Under the pieces are notes generated by a model. That model was not told the DNA's origin. It did no database searches and saw only the letters and a program-made list of their open reading frames with translations. A DNA stretch of 45,100 bases from an uncultured Flavobacteriales bacterium (lineage in GTDB: Bacteria; Bacteroidota; Bacteroidia; Flavobacteriales_D; Sanyastnellaceae): assembly GCA_905479115.1 (NCBI GenBank), contig CAJQLF010000040.1:1-45100 (forward strand). The letters run 5' to 3'. Both the position numbers and the translations under genes were made by a program. Shown one piece after another: positions 1 through 8,281 of the stretch (position 1 is the stretch's first letter; each line of letters begins with the position of its first letter).

Positions 1-1
1 T

Positions 2-490
2 GCCTTCAACTACAATGTTTATGCAAATGCGAGCGACGGCGATTGCAACCTAGCTCCGATTGCTGACTTCAATGGTGACGGGGTTGTTCAAAACCAAGAT
101 CTACTTGACTTCCTGTTAGCTTATGGCCAAACTGGACCTGAGTGGGGAGGAGTCGACTGGGTGCAAGCTGCGTGTAATGTTGTAGCGACTCCTTTGGAGG
201 ACTTGTACACTCCAACCGATTACTGCGCTGCGGATGAGCCTGTAGATGTATGTGCAGAATTGGGTTGTATGTATCCAATGGCCAGCAACTACGACCCTGA
301 AGCGACTACAGAAAGTGGTGATTGTGTCTGGACCGGTTGTACAGATTCGGAGGCTTTCAATTACAATCCTGTAGCGAACCTCGAGGACGATACTTGTACA
401 TATGAGATATGTCCTGACTTCAACGGGGATGGACAAGTCCAGGCGCAGGATTTGCTTGACTTCCTCCTTGCTTGGGGCATGACTTACTAA
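2..490 (+). CDS. C-terminal part of a large secreted protein with cysteine modules and two dockerin-like calcium loops (5' end outside window)
   Basis: The reading frame is open from the left edge and ends at TAA 488-490, so about 162 C-terminal residues are visible and the true start lies upstream. It contains the end of one module (AFNYN...DGDC), then DFNGDGVVQNQDLLDFLLAYG, a linker, a further GCMYPMASNYDP module, a GCTDSEAFNYNP module, and finally DFNGDGQVQAQDLLDFLLAWG just before the end. The GCTD-x-FNYNP-DDxTC modules are a known pattern in large secreted Bacteroidota proteins. The DxNxDGxV-QDLLDFL units resemble the calcium loop of dockerin or EF-hand repeats. I infer an extracellular or surface protein; the substrate or partner cannot be told. 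No typical type IX secretion C-terminal domain is visible. A strong terminator follows. Confidence 0.85.
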   Translation, partial: AFNYNVYANASDGDCNLAPIADFNGDGVVQNQDLLDFLLAYGQTGPEWGGVDWVQAACNVVATPLEDLYTPTDYCAADEPVDVCAELGCMYPMASNYDPEATTESGDCVWTGCTDSEAFNYNPVANLEDDTCTYEICPDFNGDGQVQAQDLLDFLLAWGMTY

Positions 491-511
491 TTGAGTACAG
501 AATAACAAACG

Positions 512-548
512 CAGGCCGCCTTTCTCACGAAGGGCGGCCTGTTTTGTT
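512..548 (+). terminator. Rho-independent terminator after the secreted module protein
   Basis: Arms CAGGCCGCC (512-520) and GGCGGCCTG (533-541) pair perfectly. The stem continues inward through TTTC/GAAG with one G-T wobble to a four-base loop. The T-rich tract TTTTGTTTG follows. It starts 22 bases after the stop at 490 and is the clearest terminator in the window. Confidence 0.9.
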
Positions 549-578
549 TGGTGACGGACAAACCTCGGGGTAATTTAG
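547..578 (+). promoter_or_regulatory. Bacteroidota-type promoter for the 597 gene
   Basis: TTTG at 547-550, 20 bases, then TAATTTAG at 571-578 fits the known Bacteroidota sigma-A pattern TTTG-N17-23-TAnnTTTG with one mismatch. It predicts a leader of roughly 14 bases before ATG 597. It sits directly behind the preceding terminator, as expected for an independent transcription unit. Confidence 0.6.
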
Positions 579-596
579 CATCCAAAGAAACCTACG

Positions 597-1802
597 ATGT
601 TGAAAATGACGTATCGATTTGCATGTGTAATTTTAACAGCGGCCTTGTTCGGAGGAAGCATGAATGCTCAGTCTTACCTGCACCAGGTATTTGTGTTGAA
701 TGAAGGGTGGTCCAATTGGCAAACCGGTGAAATGATGGAACCGGTGACGCTTGGAGTGTACGATCCAGGACTCCAGAGCTATGCAGTCGTAGACACCTTG
801 GAAGATGCGGGTTTTGTCTCTGATGCATTCCTCCTCAACGAAAGGCTGTACGTTGCTGCAGATGGCCAATTGCTGATGTACGATGCAAATTCGTTTGCGC
901 TGCTGGCCTCGACTGAAGCAACGGGTATCCGCCGGATGGCCCATGCCGAGGGACTCATTTACGTCACCCGCGGAGATGTGGATGAAACCGGGATGAATTT
1001 GCCTTTCGATGCATACCTCCAATGGTTCGATGCCGAGACGTTGCTGCTGGAAGGGGAGTTGCAGGTCAATGCGGGACCGCAGTACGCTACGGAGGGGATT
1101 GTGCTGATTGAAAATCAACTCTTCATCGGAGTGAACAACGCCTTCGATTGGGGCAATGAAGTAGGGAAAATTGGCCGGTTTGACCTCAACATGGAAGAAT
1201 ATCAAGAATGGGATTTAGGAGAAGAAGGCAAAAATCCGAACCATCTATTTGCTTCCGGTGGCCAAATTCTAAGCGTGAATAACCGGGATTACGGTTCGAC
1301 TTCAATCAGTGTATTGAATCCTCCATCGGAATCAGTTGAGACGGTTTTGGTTTCCGATGCCAATGCAGGATGTCTTGCTGCAAGGATGGACGGCGAGACC
1401 TTGAAGTATCAAATCACGGGCGAAGGGCAGGTGCGTCAATCACACATTTCTTCGCCGGCTGCCTCGACGGTCTGGCTCGAAGATTCACCAGCGTATTACG
1501 GTGTGATCATTGATCCGGTGTCCGGCGATTGGTATGGTTCCGTGACGGACTATAGCACGTATGGTTACATTGAAATCCGCGATACGGAAGGTGCACTGCA
1601 AGGTGAGTTCGATTGTGGCGTAAGCCCAGGAGTGCTGTGCGCAGATGTGCGGAACATAAGCCAAGTAACGGATATCGATTTTGATAGAACTTCGTTCGGC
1701 GCCCCCATAGATGCCATTGGCCGAAAGACGCATGCTTCAGCCAATGGATTTGAAATGATCATTGGAGCGGATGGAAAGAAAGCTGTTCGGGCAAGACAGT
1801 AG
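597..1802 (+). CDS. Secreted beta-propeller-like protein (DUF5074/YncE-like)
   Basis: 401 residues. A Sec signal peptide is visible: charged start, hydrophobic segment, then SMNAQS around residues 20-26. The mature part has recurring blade-like strands such as VFVLNEG, LYVAADGQLLMYDAN, LIYVTRGDVDETG and LSVNNRDYGSTSISVLNP, typical of WD40/YncE-like propellers of the DUF5074 type in Bacteroidetes surface proteins. No catalytic motif or lipobox is seen. ATG 597 is preferred because it follows the promoter at 547-578; an in-frame ATG three codons later (606) is also possible. It converges on the UbiA gene with four bases between stop codons. Propellers of this type often sit in envelope or metal-uptake loci, but there is no such context here, so the role is unknown. 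Confidence 0.8.
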   Translation: MLKMTYRFACVILTAALFGGSMNAQSYLHQVFVLNEGWSNWQTGEMMEPVTLGVYDPGLQSYAVVDTLEDAGFVSDAFLLNERLYVAADGQLLMYDANSFALLASTEATGIRRMAHAEGLIYVTRGDVDETGMNLPFDAYLQWFDAETLLLEGELQVNAGPQYATEGIVLIENQLFIGVNNAFDWGNEVGKIGRFDLNMEEYQEWDLGEEGKNPNHLFASGGQILSVNNRDYGSTSISVLNPPSESVETVLVSDANAGCLAARMDGETLKYQITGEGQVRQSHISSPAASTVWLEDSPAYYGVIIDPVSGDWYGSVTDYSTYGYIEIRDTEGALQGEFDCGVSPGVLCADVRNISQVTDIDFDRTSFGAPIDAIGRKTHASANGFEMIIGADGKKAVRARQ

Positions 1803-1806
1803 GCCT

Positions 1807-2769
1807 TTACCCAACCATGAAGGCCAAAAAGCCGAGTCCGCCTGCTAGTGTGAGCTTCTGGTATGCCGAAACCGAATGAATGAGCCCCCGCGTGAGTTGC
1901 AAGTGTGCTCCCAGAAAAGGCAATAAGAAGAGGAGTGGAGTCCATGTAGCGTCAAACCACTTCAGGGCAGCCCAACTGCTGATTCCGAGTAAAGCCCATC
2001 CAGAAAAATGCAGGATTTGAAGCAAGTGGATGGTGCGGTTTGATCCCCACCGGACGGCGAGGGTATCATAGCCCGCTTCACGATCTCCAGCGACGTCTTG
2101 GAGATCCTTGGTGATTTCGCGCAGGAAAGTCAGGTAGGCGCTCAATGCCGCGTAGGTTAACAATCCAAAACCATTCAAAGTACCCAACATGGAAGACCAT
2201 TGAGAGAGCGGAAGCACTCCAATCAAGGTCCATAAGGGCAATTGACCGACAGCAAATGAAATGATGAGGTTGCCTCGTAAAAATCGCCTTTTGAACCACG
2301 GTGAATAGCCAGACAATAAGGTTCCTATGAAAGCGCACCAAATGAGGGGGACGGCCGACGAAAGGCGAAAAGACAACCAAACGCTCATGAGCGATGCCAA
2401 ACCATTCAAGACATAATGATACGCCATGGTCTTCCTCCGAGAAATCAACCGCCCCACAATCAGTCGATCGGGTTTATTTACGGCATCCTCTGTTACATCA
2501 AAGTAGTCGTTGATGGTGTTGCCTCCTGCTGCGAGCAGGCACATCACACAAACGCTTAAAACGAAGTTGGTTATTTCAAAAGTCTCCATGACGCTGACCA
2601 AGCCGTCGTAGTTTTCGGCGATGCCCGCCAATGTCGGTGCAATCCAGGCTTGGAAGACGAGTGCCATCGCTGCGGCGATGATAAGGACGTTCCACGGCCG
2701 CGTTATGCGGACGTAAGCCCAAAAAGTTGAGGGTGTCCCTCGCGAATTAATGTTCGCCATGGCTCGCAT
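1807..2769 (-). CDS. UbiA-family prenyltransferase (GGGP geranylgeranyltransferase-like)
   Basis: About 320 residues with roughly eight hydrophobic segments. Both aspartate-rich UbiA motifs are present: NDYFDVTEDAVNKPDR near residue 108, and DLQDVAGDREAGYDTLAVRWG near residue 220. They bind the Mg-diphosphate of the prenyl donor. UbiA enzymes transfer prenyl chains to an acceptor in the inner membrane. Closest Bacteroidota relatives are usually annotated geranylgeranylglycerol-phosphate geranylgeranyltransferase, but the substrate of the bacterial enzymes is uncertain, and a menaquinone or heme type enzyme cannot be excluded by eye. ATG 2769 overlaps the end of the asparaginase gene by 23 bases; ATG 2760 is an alternative. 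The overlap suggests translational coupling in one operon with the asparaginase and RND genes. Confidence 0.85.
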   Translation of the reverse strand: MRAMANINSRGTPSTFWAYVRITRPWNVLIIAAAMALVFQAWIAPTLAGIAENYDGLVSVMETFEITNFVLSVCVMCLLAAGGNTINDYFDVTEDAVNKPDRLIVGRLISRRKTMAYHYVLNGLASLMSVWLSFRLSSAVPLIWCAFIGTLLSGYSPWFKRRFLRGNLIISFAVGQLPLWTLIGVLPLSQWSSMLGTLNGFGLLTYAALSAYLTFLREITKDLQDVAGDREAGYDTLAVRWGSNRTIHLLQILHFSGWALLGISSWAALKWFDATWTPLLFLLPFLGAHLQLTRGLIHSVSAYQKLTLAGGLGFLAFMVG

Positions 2770-3763
2770 CAATCAATGCAGATTCAATGGGAGTGTCCGC
2801 ACTTGTTCGCTGATGCAGCGCATAGTTAAACCCACCATGAATAGCATGTCCACCTACTTGCCCATCCCGCCCCAAAGCGAGATATCCCACTTGCAGATCT
2901 TCTGTTGGCATGCTGCGAATAATCCGCTGAACGGCTTCAAAGCAGGCTTCTTGTGCGGAAGCTCCTTGACGCATCAATTCGACGACGAGAAATGATCCCA
3001 CAGTGCGCATTACGGCTTCACCGAGCCCCGTAGCAGTTGCCCCACCGATGGCGCCATCCACATAAAGACCAGCACCAATAATGGGGCTGTCCCCGACACG
3101 GCCATGCATTTTATAGGCGACTCCACTCGTGGTGCACCCGCCGGCGAGGCGTCCTTGGTCGTCCATGGCGAGCAGTCCAATGGTATCGTGGTTTTCTATG
3201 TTGATGACGGGTTGGTAATTGGAGGTTTCTCTCCACCGTTCCCAGGCCAAGCGCGCTTGTTCTGTGAGCAAGGGCGTTACCGGCATTCCAAGTTCACGGG
3301 CATATTGCTCAGCCCCTGCACCCGCCAACATGACATGTGGAGTGCGATCCATCACGTTGCGAGCTAAACTGATGGGGTGCGCGACGTTTTGGACAAAGCA
3401 TACCGACCCGGCATCTCCCAGGTGGTCCATGATGCAAGCATCTAAGGTCACATGCCCGTCGCGGTCAGGTAATCCGCCGATGCCAACGCTCAATCCTTCA
3501 GCATCCGCTTCAACCAGGCGTGCGCCCGCCTCGATCATGTCCAAAGCGGATCCCCCTTCATCGAGGGCCTGAAATCCCGCATCGTTGGCCAGCATTCCAT
3601 GATTCCAAGTCGATGTCATCACAGCGGTTCCTTCTTTTGCAGGTCCCGGCTTGCTGCCCCAGTTCGCAGGATGGGACCATGCCTGATTCCATCGAGATCC
3701 AATGCCCAAGGTGCCCGCAATGGCCGCTGCTTGAGCCAAAAATGTCCTGCGTGTAGATGCCAT
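2747..3763 (-). CDS. N4-(beta-N-acetylglucosaminyl)-L-asparaginase family, Tat-exported
   Basis: 338 residues. The N-terminus STRRTFLAQAAAIAGTLGIG is a twin-arginine signal, so periplasmic or outer-membrane export of a folded protein is predicted. The family is an N-terminal-nucleophile hydrolase that cleaves itself into two chains. The cleavage/nucleophile signature HDTIGLL places the catalytic threonine at residue 194. The beta chain carries GDSPIIGAGLYVD and GATATGLGEA, which hold substrate-binding residues in the family. It removes asparagine from GlcNAc-Asn remnants of N-glycopeptides; plain L-asparaginase or isoaspartyl peptidase activity is an alternative. Start ATG 3763 gives the intact Tat signal. 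It lies four bases after the RND gene stop and overlaps the UbiA gene. Confidence 0.92.
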   Translation of the reverse strand: MASTRRTFLAQAAAIAGTLGIGSRWNQAWSHPANWGSKPGPAKEGTAVMTSTWNHGMLANDAGFQALDEGGSALDMIEAGARLVEADAEGLSVGIGGLPDRDGHVTLDACIMDHLGDAGSVCFVQNVAHPISLARNVMDRTPHVMLAGAGAEQYARELGMPVTPLLTEQARLAWERWRETSNYQPVINIENHDTIGLLAMDDQGRLAGGCTTSGVAYKMHGRVGDSPIIGAGLYVDGAIGGATATGLGEAVMRTVGSFLVVELMRQGASAQEACFEAVQRIIRSMPTEDLQVGYLALGRDGQVGGHAIHGGFNYALHQRTSADTPIESALIDASHGEH

Positions 3764-3767
3764 GCAC

Positions 3768-6086
3768 CTAATATCGCAAAATTTTGCGTAAGATGCTCGT
3801 CCGTTTTTGAGGCTTCCATCGAAGGAGCCAGATGACCAACCAAGGCAGAACGAATAAGTCGGCTAAAACGGCAAGCACCAAGGTCAATGAGATCAAAACA
3901 CCAATGTAGAATGTGCCTAAGAAACTGCTCAATCCAAGGGTGATGAACCCTCCGCAGAGTATAATGCTCGTGATGATGATGGCTTTGCCTGCGCTTAAGA
4001 AGCTTCTTTTTACGCTGTAGATGAGGCTGTGCCCCTTGGCCAGTTGGAGGCGCATTTTACTGATGAAATGAATGGTGTCGTCCACTGCAATCCCAAAAGC
4101 GATGGTAAAGATGATGCTCGTCGAAAGTTTTAAGTCGATTCCCGTCCACCCCATGATCCCGGCAATCATCAAAAGAGGGAGCATGTTGGGGATGAGGGAA
4201 ATCAAGACCATTGTGCCGCTTCGAAACATGAGCCCTGCAATCAAGGCCACTATGATAAACGCGATGGACAGGCCTTTGGTCATATCGCTCGCCAAGGAGC
4301 CTATGTTCAAATCGATCAGCCGGGCGGTTCCTGTGAGATGCAGTGCAAGGGGGGAATCCGGATGGGTCGATTGGAACCAGTCTAAAAATGCTTCGTTTTG
4401 ACTTCGAAAATGCTGCGCACCTAAATCAGGAAGCTTACCAAAAACACGAAGCGCCCTTTCGTCCTCATTGACGACGATGCGCCAGGCGTCTATTCCTCCA
4501 AATTTTGTTACCGTTTCTGTGATTTGGTCTATGCTTCGTTGATTTTTGGGTACGGTTTGGAAGCGCGCCTGATCGCCGTTGTTTAAGCGATTAATTTGTG
4601 AGAGAATTCGGTCGCTGCTCACAAGGGAGCCAACCCCATAATGGCTCTCGAGGTAGGCCGTGATGGATTGCATCGTTTGCTGCACCTGCAGGTCCATAGG
4701 CTCAACCGAATCGGGCAATGAAATGGCAAGTTCGAACGGGCGCACGCCCGCAAATGACTCTTCGAAGAAGGCGAATTCTTTTCGAAATGGATCATCTTCA
4801 GCCAAGTCCTCCAAAAGAACATTGTTTACCTCTATTTGCAGGGCGCCAGCTACCGCAAGAGCAGTCAAACTCAAGGTGATAAAGGCAATGGTTCGAGGCC
4901 GACGCAGCACCTGCCTAAATCCTCGATGAAGCCAGCGATTCCACAATACGCCTCGACCTGATCTGGAAATATGCGGAGCCGGATACAGAATCATGACCGC
5001 TGGAAGCAAGGTGAAGGCCAGTCCATATGCTATTGCCACGCCAGCAGCAGCATACAAACCAAAGTTTTGAATGGGGACCACCGACGTAGTTAATAGTGTT
5101 AGAAACCCTACAGCGGTGGTTAGGGTGGTCAAAAAGGTGGCTAGACCGACTTCTTTAAATGCGGCTGCAATGCCATCAAACTGCGATTGGCCCTCACGCA
5201 GTTCTTCATAGTATCTCGAGAGGATGTGCACGACGTCTGAGATGCCAACGACAAATATGATTGTTGGAAGGACAATGGTCATGATGTCGATGGACTTGCC
5301 TGTCAATTGCATGAATCCCAGCGTCCAAAGTCCACTCAAGAGCACAACGAGCAATGGAATGATGACGCCCCAAACACTATGAAAGGCCACCCACAAAAAT
5401 AGAATCAAGATGCTGATGCCAATGCTCACGAACAAAACGACTTCGCGCTGCATCACATCGACATAGTATTTCTGGGCGACAGCTCTCCCGGCTACGTGAG
5501 TTTTCTCTGGCCACGTCTCAGTAAGTTCTAAAATCGCACGTGCTAGCGTGTCGCACCCTTGTTTGGAAAGCTTTTGATCATGCCGCAGCTGAATGCTCAA
5601 TGCTGCGCCGTCAGTGGCGATAAATGAGCCATCCCAGGTGGGGTGACCCGCTATCCGGGCAGAATCGGCACTCAAATGTCTTTCGACAAGGCTGTCAGGG
5701 GATTGCCAGCGAAGCAGCGGGCGCTGAACGACTGTGAAGCCCAATTTCACGGGCTCTGCAATCCGGGTTGGACTGACCACTTCGTTGACAAACGGAAGGG
5801 CGAGTAATTCATCTACGTGGGCATCGACTTTGCGCAAAAAATTCGCGTTGTAGATGCTACCTGGATGTTCGATTCCGATGATGAGGAAGTCATTGTCCGT
5901 CTCAAACTGTTCGCGGAAATCAAGATAAAAGGTGGTTTCAGGATCGTCTTTCGGAAAAAAGCTTTCGAAATCGTAGTTGAACCCAATGAGGCTTACCCGC
6001 CACCCCATGAACACGCTCATGAGTCCAATGAACCAGAGCGCCATGCGCGCTCGTCTCTTCCAAACGGGGTCGACATCCTCCACCAT
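3768..6086 (-). CDS. RND/MMPL superfamily membrane transporter
   Basis: 772 residues arranged as two repeated halves. In each, one transmembrane helix is followed by a large periplasmic domain (about residues 35-210 and 425-600) and then five helices. This is the hopanoid/lipid exporter-like MMPL (YdfJ-type) branch of RND permeases rather than the 1000-residue AcrB type. Family traits seen include the early FNYDFESFFPKDDPE segment, the GISDVVHILSRYYEE helix 4 region, and the matching GIAVDDTIHFISKM in the second half, with acidic residues that carry protons. Cargo is unknown; lipids or hydrophobic molecules are likely from family knowledge. Start ATG 6086 follows the dnaK terminator, so it needs its own promoter, and TAGCTTGG just upstream is a weak candidate. 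It is first gene of the RND-asparaginase-UbiA run. Confidence 0.88.
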   Translation of the reverse strand: MVEDVDPVWKRRARMALWFIGLMSVFMGWRVSLIGFNYDFESFFPKDDPETTFYLDFREQFETDNDFLIIGIEHPGSIYNANFLRKVDAHVDELLALPFVNEVVSPTRIAEPVKLGFTVVQRPLLRWQSPDSLVERHLSADSARIAGHPTWDGSFIATDGAALSIQLRHDQKLSKQGCDTLARAILELTETWPEKTHVAGRAVAQKYYVDVMQREVVLFVSIGISILILFLWVAFHSVWGVIIPLLVVLLSGLWTLGFMQLTGKSIDIMTIVLPTIIFVVGISDVVHILSRYYEELREGQSQFDGIAAAFKEVGLATFLTTLTTAVGFLTLLTTSVVPIQNFGLYAAAGVAIAYGLAFTLLPAVMILYPAPHISRSGRGVLWNRWLHRGFRQVLRRPRTIAFITLSLTALAVAGALQIEVNNVLLEDLAEDDPFRKEFAFFEESFAGVRPFELAISLPDSVEPMDLQVQQTMQSITAYLESHYGVGSLVSSDRILSQINRLNNGDQARFQTVPKNQRSIDQITETVTKFGGIDAWRIVVNEDERALRVFGKLPDLGAQHFRSQNEAFLDWFQSTHPDSPLALHLTGTARLIDLNIGSLASDMTKGLSIAFIIVALIAGLMFRSGTMVLISLIPNMLPLLMIAGIMGWTGIDLKLSTSIIFTIAFGIAVDDTIHFISKMRLQLAKGHSLIYSVKRSFLSAGKAIIITSIILCGGFITLGLSSFLGTFYIGVLISLTLVLAVLADLFVLPWLVIWLLRWKPQKRTSILRKILRY

Positions 6087-6129
6087 GCCAAGCTAACACC
6101 TAGGGGCCAGTTGAGTTCATCGCCAGGAC

Positions 6130-6163
6130 ACAAAAAACCCCAGGCTGATGCCCGGGGTTTTGT
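6130..6163 (-). terminator. Rho-independent terminator of dnaK
   Basis: Read on the minus strand, AACCCC-type and GGGGTT-type arms pair over at least eight bases (AAAACCCC with GGGGTTTT), with an inner GGC/GCC stem. The right arm runs into six Ts. It starts about 30 bases after the dnaK stop and separates dnaK from the RND gene. Confidence 0.85.
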
Positions 6164-6193
6164 GTAGCAGAATGCCGGATTGACGATTCAACC

Positions 6194-8095
6194 TTATTTG
6201 ACTTCTTCAAAATCAACATCTGTAACCTCAGGTCCATCTGCATCAGCAGTTTCTGGCTCAGCAGTAGCTCCTTGTGCGGAACCATCAGCTTCCTGATTGG
6301 CATACATTTCTTGACTTGCTGCTTGAAAAGCGGTATTGAGTTTCTCAATTCCTGCCTTGCATCCGTCTACATCTTGCTCTGTATGGGCTTTCTTCAATTC
6401 TTCCAGAGCACTGTCAATTGGTCCGCGGTTGCCTTCGGAAATTTTATCTCCGAATTCCTTGAGCTGCTTTTCAGTTTGGAAGACCAGCGCATCGGCTTGA
6501 TTCAAGGTCTCAATCCGTTCTTTGGCTGTTTTGTCCGATTCTGCATTGGCTTCAGCTTCTTGCTTCATTCGGGTCACTTCTTCTTCACTTAATCCACTTG
6601 AAGCTTCAATGCGGATGTTTTGTTCTTTGCCGGTTGCTTTGTCTTTGGCGCTGACTTGAATGATTCCGTTGGCATCAATGTCAAATGTCACCTCGATTTG
6701 AGGCACACCGCGCGGAGAGGGTGGGATGTCAGCCAACTGGAACCGTCCGATGGTTCGGTTGTCACCAGCCATGGATCGCTCGCCCTGTAGCACGTGGATT
6801 TCGACACTCGGTTGATTATCCGAAGCTGTACTAAACGTTTCAGATTTTTTGGTCGGAATCGTGGTGTTGGCTTCGATTAATTTCGTCATGACGCCTCCCA
6901 TAGTCTCAATGCCCAATGAGAGCGGGGTAACATCCAAGAGCAACACGTCCTTCACATCTCCAGACAGCACACCGCCTTGGATGGCTGCCCCAACGGCGAC
7001 TACTTCATCTGGATTGACTCCCTTTGAAGGTTCCTTTCCAAAGTAGTCTTTGACCGCAGTTTGAACTGCAGGAATGCGAGTTGATCCTCCTACGAGGATG
7101 ATCTCGTCGATGTCTGACTTGTTTAAATCAGCAGCTTTGAGGGCGGACACGCAAGGCTCAATTGTGCGCTTGATGAGTTCGTCAGCGAGTTGTTCAAATT
7201 TCGCTTGAGACAAGGAGCGAACGAGGTGCTTAGGAATGCCATCTACAGGCATGATGTAAGGCAAGTTGATTTCCGAGCTGGAAGTGCTCGAAAGCTCAAT
7301 CTTCGCTTTCTCCGCCGCATCCTTGAGACGTTGCAATGCCATCGGATCTTTGGTTAGATCCAAACCGCCGTTTTCGTCCTTGAATTCTTGGACCAGCCAA
7401 TCGATGATGACTTGGTCGAAGTCATCACCGCCCAAATGGGTATCCCCATCAGTGGACAGCACTTCAAAAACGCCATCTCCCAATTCCAGAATGGACACGT
7501 CATGTGTTCCACCTCCTAGGTCAAAAACTGCGATTTTTTGATCGATGGACTTTTTGTCCATGCCGTATGCCAGCGCGGCGGCAGTTGGCTCATTGATGAT
7601 CCTCTTGACCTCGAGCCCTGCAATTTCACCCGCTTCTTTCGTTGCTTGGCGCTGCGCATCGTTGAAGTAAGCAGGAACGGTAATGACCGCGCCGGTCACC
7701 TCAGTACCGAGGTAATCCTCTGCCGTTTTCTTCATTTTCTGCAAGGTCATTGCACTGATTTCTTGCGGAGTGTATAATCGGTCGTCGATTTTTACGCGGG
7801 GCGTGTTGCCCTCGCCTTTAACCACTTCGTATGGCACACGGCTAATTTCTTGCTTTACCTCATCAAATGAGTTGCCCATGAAGCGCTTGATACTAAAAAT
7901 TGTTTTGCGTGGGTTGGTGATGGCCTGGCGCTTCGCTGGCTCACCTACTTTTCGCTCTCCTCCTTCGATGAAGGCAATGATGGAGGGCGTGGTGCGCTTG
8001 CCTTCTGCATTCGTGATGACCACAGGCTCATTGCCTTCCATGACGGAAACACAGCTGTTCGTGGTTCCCAAGTCTATTCCAATGATTTTACTCAT
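6194..8095 (-). CDS. dnaK: Chaperone protein DnaK (Hsp70)
   Basis: 633 residues, normal length. The ATPase domain begins [21 protein letters not shown] and contains the phosphate loop [16 protein letters not shown] and the adenosine motif [13 protein letters not shown]. The interdomain linker region [16 protein letters not shown] leads to the substrate-binding beta domain and helical lid. The end [11 protein letters not shown] matches the conserved DnaK tail. It binds exposed hydrophobic segments and cycles with DnaJ and GrpE, neither of which is encoded nearby. It is a single-gene transcription unit: a terminator follows, and about 185 bases of non-coding DNA precede it, holding a perfect palindrome at 8184-8197. 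No TAnnTTTG -7 element is obvious upstream of it. ATG 8095 gives the exact conserved N-terminus. Confidence 0.98.
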   Translation of the reverse strand: MSKIIGIDLGTTNSCVSVMEGNEPVVITNAEGKRTTPSIIAFIEGGERKVGEPAKRQAITNPRKTIFSIKRFMGNSFDEVKQEISRVPYEVVKGEGNTPRVKIDDRLYTPQEISAMTLQKMKKTAEDYLGTEVTGAVITVPAYFNDAQRQATKEAGEIAGLEVKRIINEPTAAALAYGMDKKSIDQKIAVFDLGGGTHDVSILELGDGVFEVLSTDGDTHLGGDDFDQVIIDWLVQEFKDENGGLDLTKDPMALQRLKDAAEKAKIELSSTSSSEINLPYIMPVDGIPKHLVRSLSQAKFEQLADELIKRTIEPCVSALKAADLNKSDIDEIILVGGSTRIPAVQTAVKDYFGKEPSKGVNPDEVVAVGAAIQGGVLSGDVKDVLLLDVTPLSLGIETMGGVMTKLIEANTTIPTKKSETFSTASDNQPSVEIHVLQGERSMAGDNRTIGRFQLADIPPSPRGVPQIEVTFDIDANGIIQVSAKDKATGKEQNIRIEASSGLSEEEVTRMKQEAEANAESDKTAKERIETLNQADALVFQTEKQLKEFGDKISEGNRGPIDSALEELKKAHTEQDVDGCKAGIEKLNTAFQAASQEMYANQEADGSAQGATAEPETADADGPEVTDVDFEEVK

Positions 8096-8183
8096 AGCGT
8101 TGTCTAATTCGCGTTGTTTGATTCAAATGATTTGACTACCAAATGGCAAGGAGCGTGCCGTTTGTGTAGATGCCTTGTTCAAC

Positions 8184-8197
8184 TGACAAGCTTGTCA
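8184..8197. promoter_or_regulatory. Perfect 14-base palindrome upstream of dnaK
   Basis: TGACAAGCTTGTCA lies about 90 bases before the dnaK start in the 8096-8281 gap, where TGTCA/TGACA occurs again at about 8216 and 8266. It does not look like CIRCE (TTAGCACTC-N9-GAGTGCTAA). It may be a repressor or activator site for heat-shock control; this is inference only. The rest of the gap shows nothing else I can name. Confidence 0.35.
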
Positions 8198-8281
8198 TGT
8201 TCGCGTGTGAAAGCCTGACAAAAAGACCCAGTTTTGACTAAAAAAGGGGCATTTCACCTCCCAATTGTCAGATGCTATTGC

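Noticed and set aside
633-1205. 190-codon minus-strand open frame
   Set aside because: Antisense to the secreted propeller gene, which has a signal peptide and its own promoter.
1802-1830. GGCCTT / AAGGCC hairpin at the end of the 597 gene
   Set aside because: Six base pairs with a 12-base loop and no T tract on either strand after the stem; it overlaps the UbiA stop region, so I do not call it a terminator.
3775-3788. Perfect palindrome CGCAAAATTTTGCG
   Set aside because: It lies within the last codons of the RND gene (RKILRY-stop) and is explained by coding sequence; the next gene begins only four bases after the stop.
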